This document shows positions 24,613 through 31,073 of a stretch of 31,073 bases of DNA, piece by piece. Where the stretch lies: positions 1-31,073 of the IMG/VR virus record IMGVR_UViG_3300028597_000052. The stretch is one strand, 5' to 3'. This DNA is from a virus. Under the pieces are notes generated by a model. It was not told where the DNA came from. It was given only the letters and a program-made list of their open reading frames with translations, and ran no database searches. A program made the translations under genes and the position numbers. The stretch's first letter is position 1; each line of letters opens with the position of its first letter.

Positions 24613-25993
24613 CCCAAATGCCATCGCCGCCGCAGTCGGCCTGAATCAGAAGTACGCCGGTCTTGGCGTATCTCTGACCCCAATCCCTGACACCCCTTTG
24701 TCGATGATCTGCCGCGAGTGCCCATCGGTTGGCCTGTCCACCGAAAGCGCCACTTACGAAGTTGCGTCGACTCACCTGGTTGACGTTAGCCGTGGTGAAG
24801 AACATGCTCAGCTGATGGCACAAAGCGTCGAGCTGGCTTCGGGTGCGGTACGCCGTACTCTGGACTTCACCCGCAACACCGTCTACCCGCACATCCGCCG
24901 TGTGGTCGAGAAGTACACCACCGCAATGGCCTCGCTGGCCAGCTGCCCTCTGCCGTATGACCTCGATGCCCAGTACGTGCCTGAAGTGTATCGTCTGGCT
25001 CCAGGTCGTTCGTTCGTTGAGCAGTGGGAAAGCACTCCTCGCGCTTCCTCGCCTGGCGTTCAGAACTTCGGCAACTACTCGCCGGAAGAAATCATCTCTC
25101 TGTCCAAGCTGACCGACGACGGTGACTTCAACTCCTCGATGAAGGAACTGCTCGAAGCCCGTAACGGTGAAGGCGTGAACCTGATCACCCAGGTGCTCGA
25201 TGGCCGTATGGATGTCGAGAAGCTGCCGACCGAGTACGTGCTGCCGCTGGCCATCGTCATCAAGAACATCGAGATGCCGAAGGAAGGTCTGCAGACCACC
25301 GTTGCTAGCTACAACAACGCCCGTGCTCTGATCGCCAACATCGCCGGTCACCGGGCGCTGGGTGCTATCCGTCAAGCCGACACTGCGTTCAAGAACCTGT
25401 CGCTGTATCCGGTTGTGACCAGCGCCAAGCCTGGCTGCATCAGCGTCAACGGCGAAGTATGGAGCGAGCTGCTGGAGCAGAAGTTCAGCCTGGAAATGCT
25501 GATCGGTAACGAGATCCTCGGTCGTAAGTTCCGCGGTGCTCAGCTGAACGACGCCGATGCTCGCGAAGCCATGCTGTCCGCTTACGAAGGCGACAAGGCT
25601 CGCCGTCAAGCAGCTCACGAGCTGAACAAGAAAGTTGCCGAGCGTGCTGCTGTTCAGAACGTCCTGCGTGACGACATCAAGTGTGTGGCTGAATGCGGTG
25701 AGTTCACCGTCGAAGGCGACACCTACGACAAGGCCTGGGGTCGTCTGCGTGATTTCATCGACGCGGTCTACAAGAACCAGTTCGTTCAACATGACCCGGT
25801 CATGGTTATCTCGGCAGCTATCTGCCTGGTGTGGTACGGTCACACTGACGCAGCTCGCGTGGTGGACATCATGTACACCATCGAGAAAGAGCAGCCGAGC
25901 CTGCCGCCGAGCCAAGTGGCCACGCTGGCTACGCTCAAGTACCTCTGCGTATGGGTAACCTCGCAGATCACCGTGAGCGTCGCACAGCACTGA
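24605..25993 (+). CDS. Probable virion structural protein, 462 aa
   Basis: ATG 24605 with GGAG 7 bases upstream, inside the end of the 63-codon gene. The product is mixed helical, with a paired-Cys start (SMICRECPSVGL, residues about 30-41) but no full zinc site visible, and a hydrophobic helix near 398-411 (VMVISAAICLVWYG). I do not recognise a fold. Between the virion polymerase beta and the prohead protease, phiKZ-type phages carry two virion proteins (gp177 and gp176, from memory), which is the basis for the structural call. Confidence 0.6.
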   Translation: MLDPNAIAAAVGLNQKYAGLGVSLTPIPDTPLSMICRECPSVGLSTESATYEVASTHLVDVSRGEEHAQLMAQSVELASGAVRRTLDFTRNTVYPHIRRVVEKYTTAMASLASCPLPYDLDAQYVPEVYRLAPGRSFVEQWESTPRASSPGVQNFGNYSPEEIISLSKLTDDGDFNSSMKELLEARNGEGVNLITQVLDGRMDVEKLPTEYVLPLAIVIKNIEMPKEGLQTTVASYNNARALIANIAGHRALGAIRQADTAFKNLSLYPVVTSAKPGCISVNGEVWSELLEQKFSLEMLIGNEILGRKFRGAQLNDADAREAMLSAYEGDKARRQAAHELNKKVAERAAVQNVLRDDIKCVAECGEFTVEGDTYDKAWGRLRDFIDAVYKNQFVQHDPVMVISAAICLVWYGHTDAARVVDIMYTIEKEQPSLPPSQVATLATLKYLCVWVTSQITVSVAQH

Positions 25994-26008
25994 TCGAGGG
26001 CGTGAGCT

Positions 26009-26731
26009 ATGCTTTCAACAGCATACAAACGCTCGAAGTCCCGGGTGGACGCTGCCTATAAAAAGGTTGGCACCACCCTCGTCTGCCTGGAGCCGCTTCG
26101 GATTCAAATCCCGGAGCGGTTCGCTGAACGTGATCTGGCTGTCATCGAGGATGTCTCGTACATCCTCGGCTGTATGGCCATTATCACCGAAGACAACTAT
26201 TACGCTTCGTCCATGGTTACCGGCATGCTCAGAACCGAGCCTGACCGTATCGGGCGGACTGTGGTAGATGACGTTGGGTACATCGAGCTGTTCTACGACA
26301 AGGGTTCTAAGATCATCGCGTCGACCGACCCGGTTGTGAACGACAACTTGCCGCACCGTGTCTATACGGAACTGTACGGTAAGGGCCGTATCCCGTGGTA
26401 TTACGACTACGAGGACATCCCCCGCCTGTTTGAGAACTCTGGCAAATACAATGGTGTGACACTGGGGGCCGATTTGGCCATCTGGGAATACGTGGCTTCT
26501 TCTCTTTGTCGCGACCCAGAAGACCCAACCCGGTACTACCGTCAAGTGCCTAATGCCAAGGCTTCTCTACAAACCAAACGTCCGTACTTCATCGCACTTC
26601 GTAACGTGAGCTTCGGCTCCACGAACATGACCGCAAAACTCGGTGGCTCGTATTACGACCCGGGCATGACAAGTGCCTTGGCGAATCCGTCCGATCGTGC
26701 CGAACGGTTCGAGTCGATGTTGCGGCAATAA
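26009..26731 (+). CDS. Probable virion-associated protein, 240 aa
   Basis: ATG 26009 with GAGGG 8 bases upstream and 15 bases after the previous stop, so same operon. The product has a basic N-terminus (AYKRSKSRVDAAYKK), beta-rich centre with many Tyr, and ends KLGGSYYDPGMTSALANPSDR. No enzyme motif or membrane segment seen. Placed by order directly before the head maturation protease; a structural or assembly role is inference. Confidence 0.6.
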   Translation: MLSTAYKRSKSRVDAAYKKVGTTLVCLEPLRIQIPERFAERDLAVIEDVSYILGCMAIITEDNYYASSMVTGMLRTEPDRIGRTVVDDVGYIELFYDKGSKIIASTDPVVNDNLPHRVYTELYGKGRIPWYYDYEDIPRLFENSGKYNGVTLGADLAIWEYVASSLCRDPEDPTRYYRQVPNAKASLQTKRPYFIALRNVSFGSTNMTAKLGGSYYDPGMTSALANPSDRAERFESMLRQ

Positions 26732-26743
26732 GGAACATCGATC

Positions 26744-27544
26744 ATGGCCCAGGTAGCATTAAACTCCTCGCCCCGTGGTCCTGTCACGTCCTACAGCAAC
26801 GTAGCACTGGCAGGTTCCGGCAAGAAGGGGATTCTCAAGAAACTCGATAACGGCTACTGCGAAATTATCCTGGGTGCTTTCGGCGCCTTTGGTAATGGCG
26901 GTTGGCTGTACGACACCGCGTCGGCAATGCGCTACATGGAGAACGATCCTGAGTTCCTCCGTATGCTACAAGCCGGCCGCCTGCGCAGCGAATGGGGCCA
27001 CCCTCGTCGTCTGCCTGGGCAAAGCGATCAAGACTGGTTCGTCCGGATCTGTGAGATCATGGAGAACAACGTCTCGTCCCACATCCGTCGCGTGAGTGCT
27101 TCGCTCGACACTGTGATCGATGAGCGTGGCCGTAAGGTCGTAGCCATCATCGGTGAAGTGCGCGGCACCGGTCCTAAGTCTCGTGAGTTCAACGAGATGC
27201 TGGAGAACCCGGACGAGGACGTGAACTACTCGATCCGCTGCTTCGCCAAGAAGAACTTCGGAAACATGACCAAGTCGATGACCAAGATCATCACCTGGGA
27301 CAGCGTTTACGATCCCGGCGTGGCCGTGGCCAGCAAGTACAAAACGCCAAGCCTCGAATCGAAACAGCACGTTGGGCAATTGCTTGACGAAGCTGAGTTC
27401 AACCTCGAGCGCCTGCGCATGGGCTTCGATGCCTGCTCTAACGATGCCAGTTTCGAAAGCATGGCTCCGGCCGTGCAGATCCTGAACTCGTTGTATGAAG
27501 AAACCCGCGTCAGCATTGCGGTTCCCCGCAGCCTGTCGTGGTAA
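26744..27544 (+). CDS. Prohead maturation protease (T4 gp21/herpes assemblin-like)
   Basis: ATG 26744 follows AAGGA at about 8 bases; 266 residues. The pattern of assemblin-fold phage proteases is visible: RSEWGHPRRLPG with catalytic-type His86, and VNYSIRCFAKK with Ser163, the two being 77 residues apart; ITWDSVYDPG 23 residues after the Ser offers Asp186 as a possible third member. These enzymes sit in the prohead, cleave scaffold, inner-body and capsid proteins, and then themselves. phiKZ gp175 is such a protease, cutting after S/A/G-x-E. It lies just upstream of a gene whose product carries such sites. The His and Ser are read by eye from surrounding motifs; the Asp is a guess. Confidence 0.78.
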   Translation: MAQVALNSSPRGPVTSYSNVALAGSGKKGILKKLDNGYCEIILGAFGAFGNGGWLYDTASAMRYMENDPEFLRMLQAGRLRSEWGHPRRLPGQSDQDWFVRICEIMENNVSSHIRRVSASLDTVIDERGRKVVAIIGEVRGTGPKSREFNEMLENPDEDVNYSIRCFAKKNFGNMTKSMTKIITWDSVYDPGVAVASKYKTPSLESKQHVGQLLDEAEFNLERLRMGFDACSNDASFESMAPAVQILNSLYEETRVSIAVPRSLSW

Positions 27545-27570
27545 CTTGAGCCCTCATTGGAAAGAGATCA

Positions 27571-28995
27571 ATGAACAACGATTTCCTGAACAACCTCGCG
27601 TTCGAGTCCGGCGCTATCGAGCCCACCAGCGAAACCAACGCTGACCTGGTGGAAGTGCTCGCTGAAGACGCTGCTGCTCCTGCGCCTGGCGTCGTCGAAA
27701 CTCTCGACACTGCCGAAGCTACCGCCGATATCGCTGAGCAGCTGGAAGAGCTGGCTGAGCGTGCCGAAGTGGTTGCCGAGAAGGCAGCTGAAGAAGAGAA
27801 AGAGCAAGGTGGCGTTTCCGAAGTCAGCGTCGTATCGACCGAATCGATGCACCGCGAATTCGCAGCCATCATGCGTGCCAACAAACTCAACCTGCCGGCC
27901 ACCTCGTTCGAGTCCGCTGGTAGCGACCGTGAGCGTCTGAGCGGCTTGGCCCGTGACTGCCGTCGCGTTGCCGAGATGAACCGCGGCCTGCGCATGCAGA
28001 TGCTGGACTACTCCGAAGAAGGCGCCATCACCCGCTTCCTGCGTAGCGACACTGCTCGCTTCGAGAAAGCCAAGGGCGCACTGACCTCCGCTGCCACCCG
28101 TCTGCGTCAGAACATCGCTGACCTGAAGGAAGGCGCTGTCGTGATCAAGAACCAGGGTATCGCTCGGTTCATGACTCGTGAAGGCGCGCCGGTTCGTGAC
28201 CTGGTGCGTGCCATCCAGACCGAATCGTCCTACCTGGGCAAAGTCCACGACGCGGCTCAAGCCGCTGCTCAGTCGATCTCGGCCACTGCCGAAGCCATCG
28301 CTGCCGGCCGTTTCGCTCTGGACGAGCACAAGGTCGCCACCACCAAGATCACCGGCGGCCTGAACGAGCTGGGTAGTCCGATCGGCTTCATGATGGGTAA
28401 CCACACCCTGCGTGCCGAGATCGCTTCCGGTCCTCTGTCTGGCCTGACCGCTCCGAAGTTCACCCGTGTTGGTGAAACCCAGGTTCGTGGTAAGGACATC
28501 CTGTGGGGTCTGGTTGGCGGCTGGGCTACTGGTGCCGCGGTTGCTGGTATCTCCGGTCTCGTAGTGCTGGGCGGTATGGCTCTGGGCGCCCCTGCGTTGG
28601 TAATGGCCGGCGGCATTGCTGGTGCGACACTACCTCAGCCTGCTGCCGCCATCGGCCTCGTGCGCGGCTACACCAACAGCGCAGAAGGCTCTGACCTGAA
28701 ATCTCAGGCCAGTGCCAACGACATGCTGCAAGCCATTACCAACGTACTGGGCTACGAGCGCTACATCGACTACAAGGTCGATGCTGAAGCCATCCAGGCG
28801 AAGATCAAGGCAGCGCGCGGCGCTACCGCTGGACTGGACAGCGATCAGAAGAAGGCGGTGTCGAAGATCTGCGAAGCTCTCGAAACCAGCCTGGGTCGTT
28901 TGGTGCGTCTGGCCGACTGCGTATACGAGCAGGCGATCTACACCACCACCATGATGGCTACCGTTGCCGACTCGGCCGTCAACAAAGCCAAGTGA
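27571..28995 (+). CDS. Probable inner-head/virion protein with cleavable propeptide, 474 aa
   Basis: ATG 27571 with GGAAAGAGA upstream, 26 bases after the protease stop. The first 90 residues are rich in Ala and Glu (EQLEELAERAEVVAEKAAEEE, coiled-coil-like) and end at sites matching the S/A/G-x-E rule of the phiKZ protease: STE (89-91) and SFE (112-114). The middle is helical and basic. A Gly/Ala hydrophobic stretch spans about 311-365 (WATGAAVAGISGLVVLGGMA and following). Helices complete the C-terminus. An acidic removable head followed by a helical body is what phiKZ inner-body proteins look like, so that is the favoured role; the hydrophobic stretch could instead mark a protein that enters the host membrane. 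Ends right before a strong terminator. Confidence 0.6.
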   Translation: MNNDFLNNLAFESGAIEPTSETNADLVEVLAEDAAAPAPGVVETLDTAEATADIAEQLEELAERAEVVAEKAAEEEKEQGGVSEVSVVSTESMHREFAAIMRANKLNLPATSFESAGSDRERLSGLARDCRRVAEMNRGLRMQMLDYSEEGAITRFLRSDTARFEKAKGALTSAATRLRQNIADLKEGAVVIKNQGIARFMTREGAPVRDLVRAIQTESSYLGKVHDAAQAAAQSISATAEAIAAGRFALDEHKVATTKITGGLNELGSPIGFMMGNHTLRAEIASGPLSGLTAPKFTRVGETQVRGKDILWGLVGGWATGAAVAGISGLVVLGGMALGAPALVMAGGIAGATLPQPAAAIGLVRGYTNSAEGSDLKSQASANDMLQAITNVLGYERYIDYKVDAEAIQAKIKAARGATAGLDSDQKKAVSKICEALETSLGRLVRLADCVYEQAIYTTTMMATVADSAVNKAK

Positions 28996-29001
28996 CATAT
29001 T

Positions 29002-29037
29002 CCCCTACCTACGGTGAAAGCCGTAGGTAGGGGTTTT
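29002..29037 (+). terminator. Rho-independent terminator ending the protease operon
   Basis: CCCCTACCTACGG (29002-29014) and CCGTAGGTAGGGG (29021-29033) form a perfect 13-bp stem with a TGAAAG loop, followed directly by TTTT. It is the best terminator in the window and begins 6 bases after the stop codon. Confidence 0.88.
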
Positions 29038-29087
29038 ATGCCGTTAATAATCGTAGTTAAAAAATCTACAGTCACACATAGTCAGCG

Positions 29088-29108
29088 TGAATCAACATAC
29101 ATGATTCA
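29088..29108. promoter_or_regulatory. Inverted repeat TGAATCA...TGATTCA in leader
   Basis: TGAATCA (29088-29094) and TGATTCA (29102-29108) flank 7 bases, in the AT-rich 108-base stretch between the terminator and the next gene. Its right arm, within CATGATTCAACCAA, is repeated upstream of the gene at 30757. Likely part of a promoter or leader; not proven. Confidence 0.35.
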
Positions 29109-29125
29109 ACCAAACCCTACTGTAT

Positions 29126-29140
29126 CGTCCGTGGAGGACA
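29126..29140 (+). promoter_or_regulatory. Shared leader and ribosome binding site, copy 1
   Basis: CGTCCGTGGAGGACA, containing GGAGG 8 bases before ATG 29146. A 14-of-15 match occurs at 30010-30024 before the next gene. The strong site decides the start at 29146 instead of upstream in-frame starts. Confidence 0.55.
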
Positions 29141-29145
29141 TTGCA

Positions 29146-29958
29146 ATGACTTTCATCCCTAAAGCTATCAACATGAACGCTGAAGTAACTGTTGCTTCGG
29201 TTCAAGATTTCGTTTACAACGTTTACAACACTCCGGTCGAAGGCGGTCGGCTCATTAAGATCAGCCCTCGATCTGTCGAACAAATGAACGGCCTGGTCGA
29301 CGCCATGGCTAACCTGATCGGCTACGACGAATCGAAACTTACCAAAGACGATCTCGAAGCAGCCGCGATCATCGCCTACACCGTCGACAAAGCTTCGCTG
29401 AATGGCGTCATCGTAAACGGCGAGTTGACTGCTCTGCCGGAAGACGAGTACGACGCCATGATCAAGACTATCAAGAACACCGGCCCGTTCTGGGTCTCTC
29501 CTGCCCAGATCCTCGTAGTCATGGCTCTGGCGAAAGCAGTCAACGACAATCCGGAATACTGGATGCCTGTCGAAGCTGCTGTAGAGGGTGACGAGAATGT
29601 CGGTCGCCACACCCCTGCCCAGGAAGTATTCAACCGCCTCATCATGAACGGCGGTCGCTACATCGATGACCATAACGGTCGCAACGAAGTGAGCATCGCC
29701 CAAGGCTGGGGCATCTACAAGAACGGTAGCAAAGAGTACGCCTTCATCGGCTACGTCAATTCTCCGTTCTGCATCAATCGCTGCTACATCGGCGACGACA
29801 ACCTGGTGCACGTATCTACCTGGTCGGTAGGTGGTAACGTTCGGATGGATCGTTTCCCTGGCGAGCCTGAGAAAGCAATCGCCGCGTTCAACGAAGCTCC
29901 GGCGTTCCGTGGCGAGCGCCAAGATTCCATCATCGCTTGGATCACCAACCGTAAGTAA
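29146..29958 (+). CDS. Hypothetical protein, 270 aa
   Basis: The start is placed at ATG 29146 (MTFIPKAINMNAEV) because GGAGG is 8 bases upstream; longer in-frame starts overlap the terminator and leader. The product is soluble, mixed alpha/beta, acidic, with no signal peptide and no enzyme motif I recognise. A C-terminal segment (GWGIYKNGSKEYAFIGYVN) looks beta-rich. It forms a single-gene unit between two terminators with its own strong leader, which suggests separate, possibly high, expression. Confidence 0.68.
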   Translation: MTFIPKAINMNAEVTVASVQDFVYNVYNTPVEGGRLIKISPRSVEQMNGLVDAMANLIGYDESKLTKDDLEAAAIIAYTVDKASLNGVIVNGELTALPEDEYDAMIKTIKNTGPFWVSPAQILVVMALAKAVNDNPEYWMPVEAAVEGDENVGRHTPAQEVFNRLIMNGGRYIDDHNGRNEVSIAQGWGIYKNGSKEYAFIGYVNSPFCINRCYIGDDNLVHVSTWSVGGNVRMDRFPGEPEKAIAAFNEAPAFRGERQDSIIAWITNRK

Positions 29959-29971
29959 GATTCACCCCTGA

Positions 29972-29999
29972 GGGTGCTGGTATTCCGCACCCCTTCTTT
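29972..29999 (+). terminator. Hairpin terminator
   Basis: GGGTGC (29972-29977) pairs with GCACCC (29987-29992), extended inside by GG/CC around TATT with one bulged T, then CTTCTTT. It lies 13 bases after the stop codon. Confidence 0.6.
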
Positions 30000-30009
30000 A
30001 CTACAATAC

Positions 30010-30024
30010 CGTCCGCGGAGGACA
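30010..30024 (+). promoter_or_regulatory. Shared leader and ribosome binding site, copy 2
   Basis: CGTCCGCGGAGGACA with GGAGG 5 bases before ATG 30027; nearly identical to the leader at 29126-29140. Confidence 0.55.
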
Positions 30025-30026
30025 CC

Positions 30027-30668
30027 ATGGATAACGCAAACGTCAAGACCCTGCTGAACGTATTCCAGCAAATCGAAACCGTCATCGAGTACAACGAAGC
30101 CTGGGACAATGGCACAGGCTACATCGACGGCATCGTCCGCGCTGATCTGGGTCTGGCTACCGGTGAGCGCTTCAAGTGCATGACCACTGGTAAACACGTA
30201 CGCCACCTGGTTGGCGTGGTTACCAATGTTGGTAACTTCGTGTTCTTCGGTCACCACACCCACGCTGACCAGCTGGTTAGCTACCATCGTCCAAACGCTC
30301 TGCGCGGCCTGTTCACCGGCAACGTCGCTGACGAGGATCTGATCCTCGGCGTCATGGGCGGTGAGTTCGGCAACAACTACAACCTGGGCAAGACTCTGGA
30401 TCTGGTGGTGCAGAAGGCTAACGCTGGTAAGCCACAGCACCCTGCCAACCAACCAGGCTTCCCATCGCTGACTCCTGTTGATCACCAGCAGGTAGCTCTG
30501 CGTGTAGCCGAACGCATGGGTGAGATCAAACCTGGCGAGGTGTTCGACATCAACTCCATCTGGAATGACGAGTACCACAAGGTGCTCCTCAGTAAGGACT
30601 TCGCAGGTGACGAGCTCAGCGGTGCTCAATACGTGCAGCGCGATCCTGATCTGCGCCACGGCTATTAA
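30027..30668 (+). CDS. Hypothetical protein, 213 aa
   Basis: ATG 30027 with a strong GGAGG. The centre is His- and Gly-rich (HVRHLVGVVTNVGNFVFFGHHTHADQ, of which HHTHAD stands out) and might bind metal, but this is only a visual impression. The C-terminal third is hydrophilic. No family recognised. Like its upstream neighbour it forms a single-gene unit with a near-identical leader, hinting at shared regulation. Confidence 0.66.
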   Translation: MDNANVKTLLNVFQQIETVIEYNEAWDNGTGYIDGIVRADLGLATGERFKCMTTGKHVRHLVGVVTNVGNFVFFGHHTHADQLVSYHRPNALRGLFTGNVADEDLILGVMGGEFGNNYNLGKTLDLVVQKANAGKPQHPANQPGFPSLTPVDHQQVALRVAERMGEIKPGEVFDINSIWNDEYHKVLLSKDFAGDELSGAQYVQRDPDLRHGY

Positions 30669-30688
30669 GCCGAAATCGTAATCAACAA

Positions 30689-30717
30689 AATCATGGCGAT
30701 ACATTGTCGCCATGATT
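30689..30717. repeat. 11-bp inverted repeat between small genes
   Basis: AATCATGGCGA (30689-30699) and TCGCCATGATT (30707-30717) pair perfectly around 7 bases, 20 bases after the stop at 30668. No T run follows. The right arm continues into CAACCAACC, shared with 29102-29117, so it may be both a 3' hairpin and part of the next leader. Confidence 0.5.
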
Positions 30718-30756
30718 CAACCAACCTATTCTTGTAAGACCAATGGAGTTCCAAAC

Positions 30757-30984
30757 ATGTCCGGTGAAATGATCCAAGTTGCTGCCAAATCCGCTTCCCT
30801 GTTCGCTCGCCTGAAGAACGTCGCTGCCGCTCACCCAGTGGCTGCAGGCGTGGTCGGCACGGTTGTCGCCGGTGCCGCACTGGTCGGCACCTACAAGCTG
30901 GCCAAAGCTGCGTTCGGTAATAAGCCGGACAAAGTTGAAGTAACTGTGAAGACCGAAGGTTCCGCCGAACAAGCTAAGAGCTAA
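30757..30984 (+). CDS. Small single-span membrane protein, 75 aa
   Basis: The start is placed at ATG 30757 (MSGEMIQVAAK) with GGAG about 7-8 bases upstream; an in-frame ATG at 30712 lies inside the inverted repeat and has no ribosome binding site. One hydrophobic Gly/Ala/Val segment (about residues 25-46, HPVAAGVVGTVVAGAALVGTY) is followed by a basic patch and a charged Glu/Lys tail. A single-span membrane protein or a short virion peptide both fit; function unknown. It is flanked by hairpins, so it forms its own unit. Confidence 0.65.
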   Translation: MSGEMIQVAAKSASLFARLKNVAAAHPVAAGVVGTVVAGAALVGTYKLAKAAFGNKPDKVEVTVKTEGSAEQAKS

Positions 30985-30991
30985 TCGGCCG

Positions 30992-31028
30992 GCATGGATG
31001 CGGGCAACCGCATCCATGCACTTCTTTT
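30992..31028 (+). terminator. Rho-independent terminator
   Basis: GCATGGATGCGG (30992-31003), GCAA tetraloop, CCGCATCCATGC (31008-31019), then ACTTC and a T run. A perfect 12-bp stem 8 bases after the stop codon. Confidence 0.87.
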
Positions 31029-31073
31029 TTTCGTTGAAATTCAGGACAATCACACATTACCTGATTGAGATAC

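Noticed and set aside
29014-29145. N-terminal extension of the gene at 29146
   Set aside because: It begins inside the terminator stem and crosses the leader; GGAGG points to 29146.
1-31073. CRISPR arrays, tRNA genes, insertion sequences or integrase/attachment sites
   Set aside because: No regularly spaced repeats, cloverleaf-like sequences, transposase motifs or flanking direct repeats were seen by eye.

Overview
The window looks like part of the genome of a large-genome (jumbo) tailed bacteriophage of the phiKZ-like group, here with a GC-rich genome. Three things point there. First, it carries pieces of a multisubunit RNA polymerase: a beta'-type N-terminal half with the DFDGD motif, a beta-type protein with the paired catalytic-region lysines, and probably a detached beta C-terminal tail. 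Second, a giant lytic transglycosylase virion protein lies next to the polymerase genes. Third, the set also includes a herpes/T4-type prohead protease, a UvsX/RecA-like recombinase and an RNase H. From memory of phiKZ, the gene order resembles a descending series gp155, gp152, gp149, then gp181, gp180, gp178, gp177-175; this numbering was not checked. A Pseudomonas host is plausible from the base composition and the group, but is not proven by the sequence.

Layout. Bases 1-1744 (+) hold the end of an RNase H-type gene and a small gene. Bases 1794-2651 (-) hold one unknown gene. Bases 2750-6562 (+) hold an operon with the UvsX-like recombinase, the candidate beta C-terminal piece and three unknown genes. 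Bases 6474-6920 (-) hold one unknown gene whose 3' end overlaps the previous operon antisense. Bases 6956-9507 (+) hold an HTH-like protein, a probable NADAR/YbiA-like protein and a helical protein. Bases 9545-18333 (-) hold two large probable virion proteins, the second being the 2263-residue transglycosylase. Bases 18397-30984 (+) hold beta' N-half, beta, a small protein, two probable virion proteins, the prohead protease, a probable inner-head protein, and three small units each bounded by a hairpin.

How they fit together. The beta/beta' genes would form most of the virion RNA polymerase that is packaged and injected to start early transcription; the beta' C-terminal half is not in this window. 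The protease and the adjacent Ala/Glu-rich protein fit head maturation. The transglycosylase fits wall penetration at infection. The recombinase and RNase H fit replication and recombination. Nearly every change of strand or transcription unit is marked by a strong inverted repeat. No stretch longer than 300 bases lacks a gene, and no tRNA, rRNA, CRISPR array or insertion sequence was seen.
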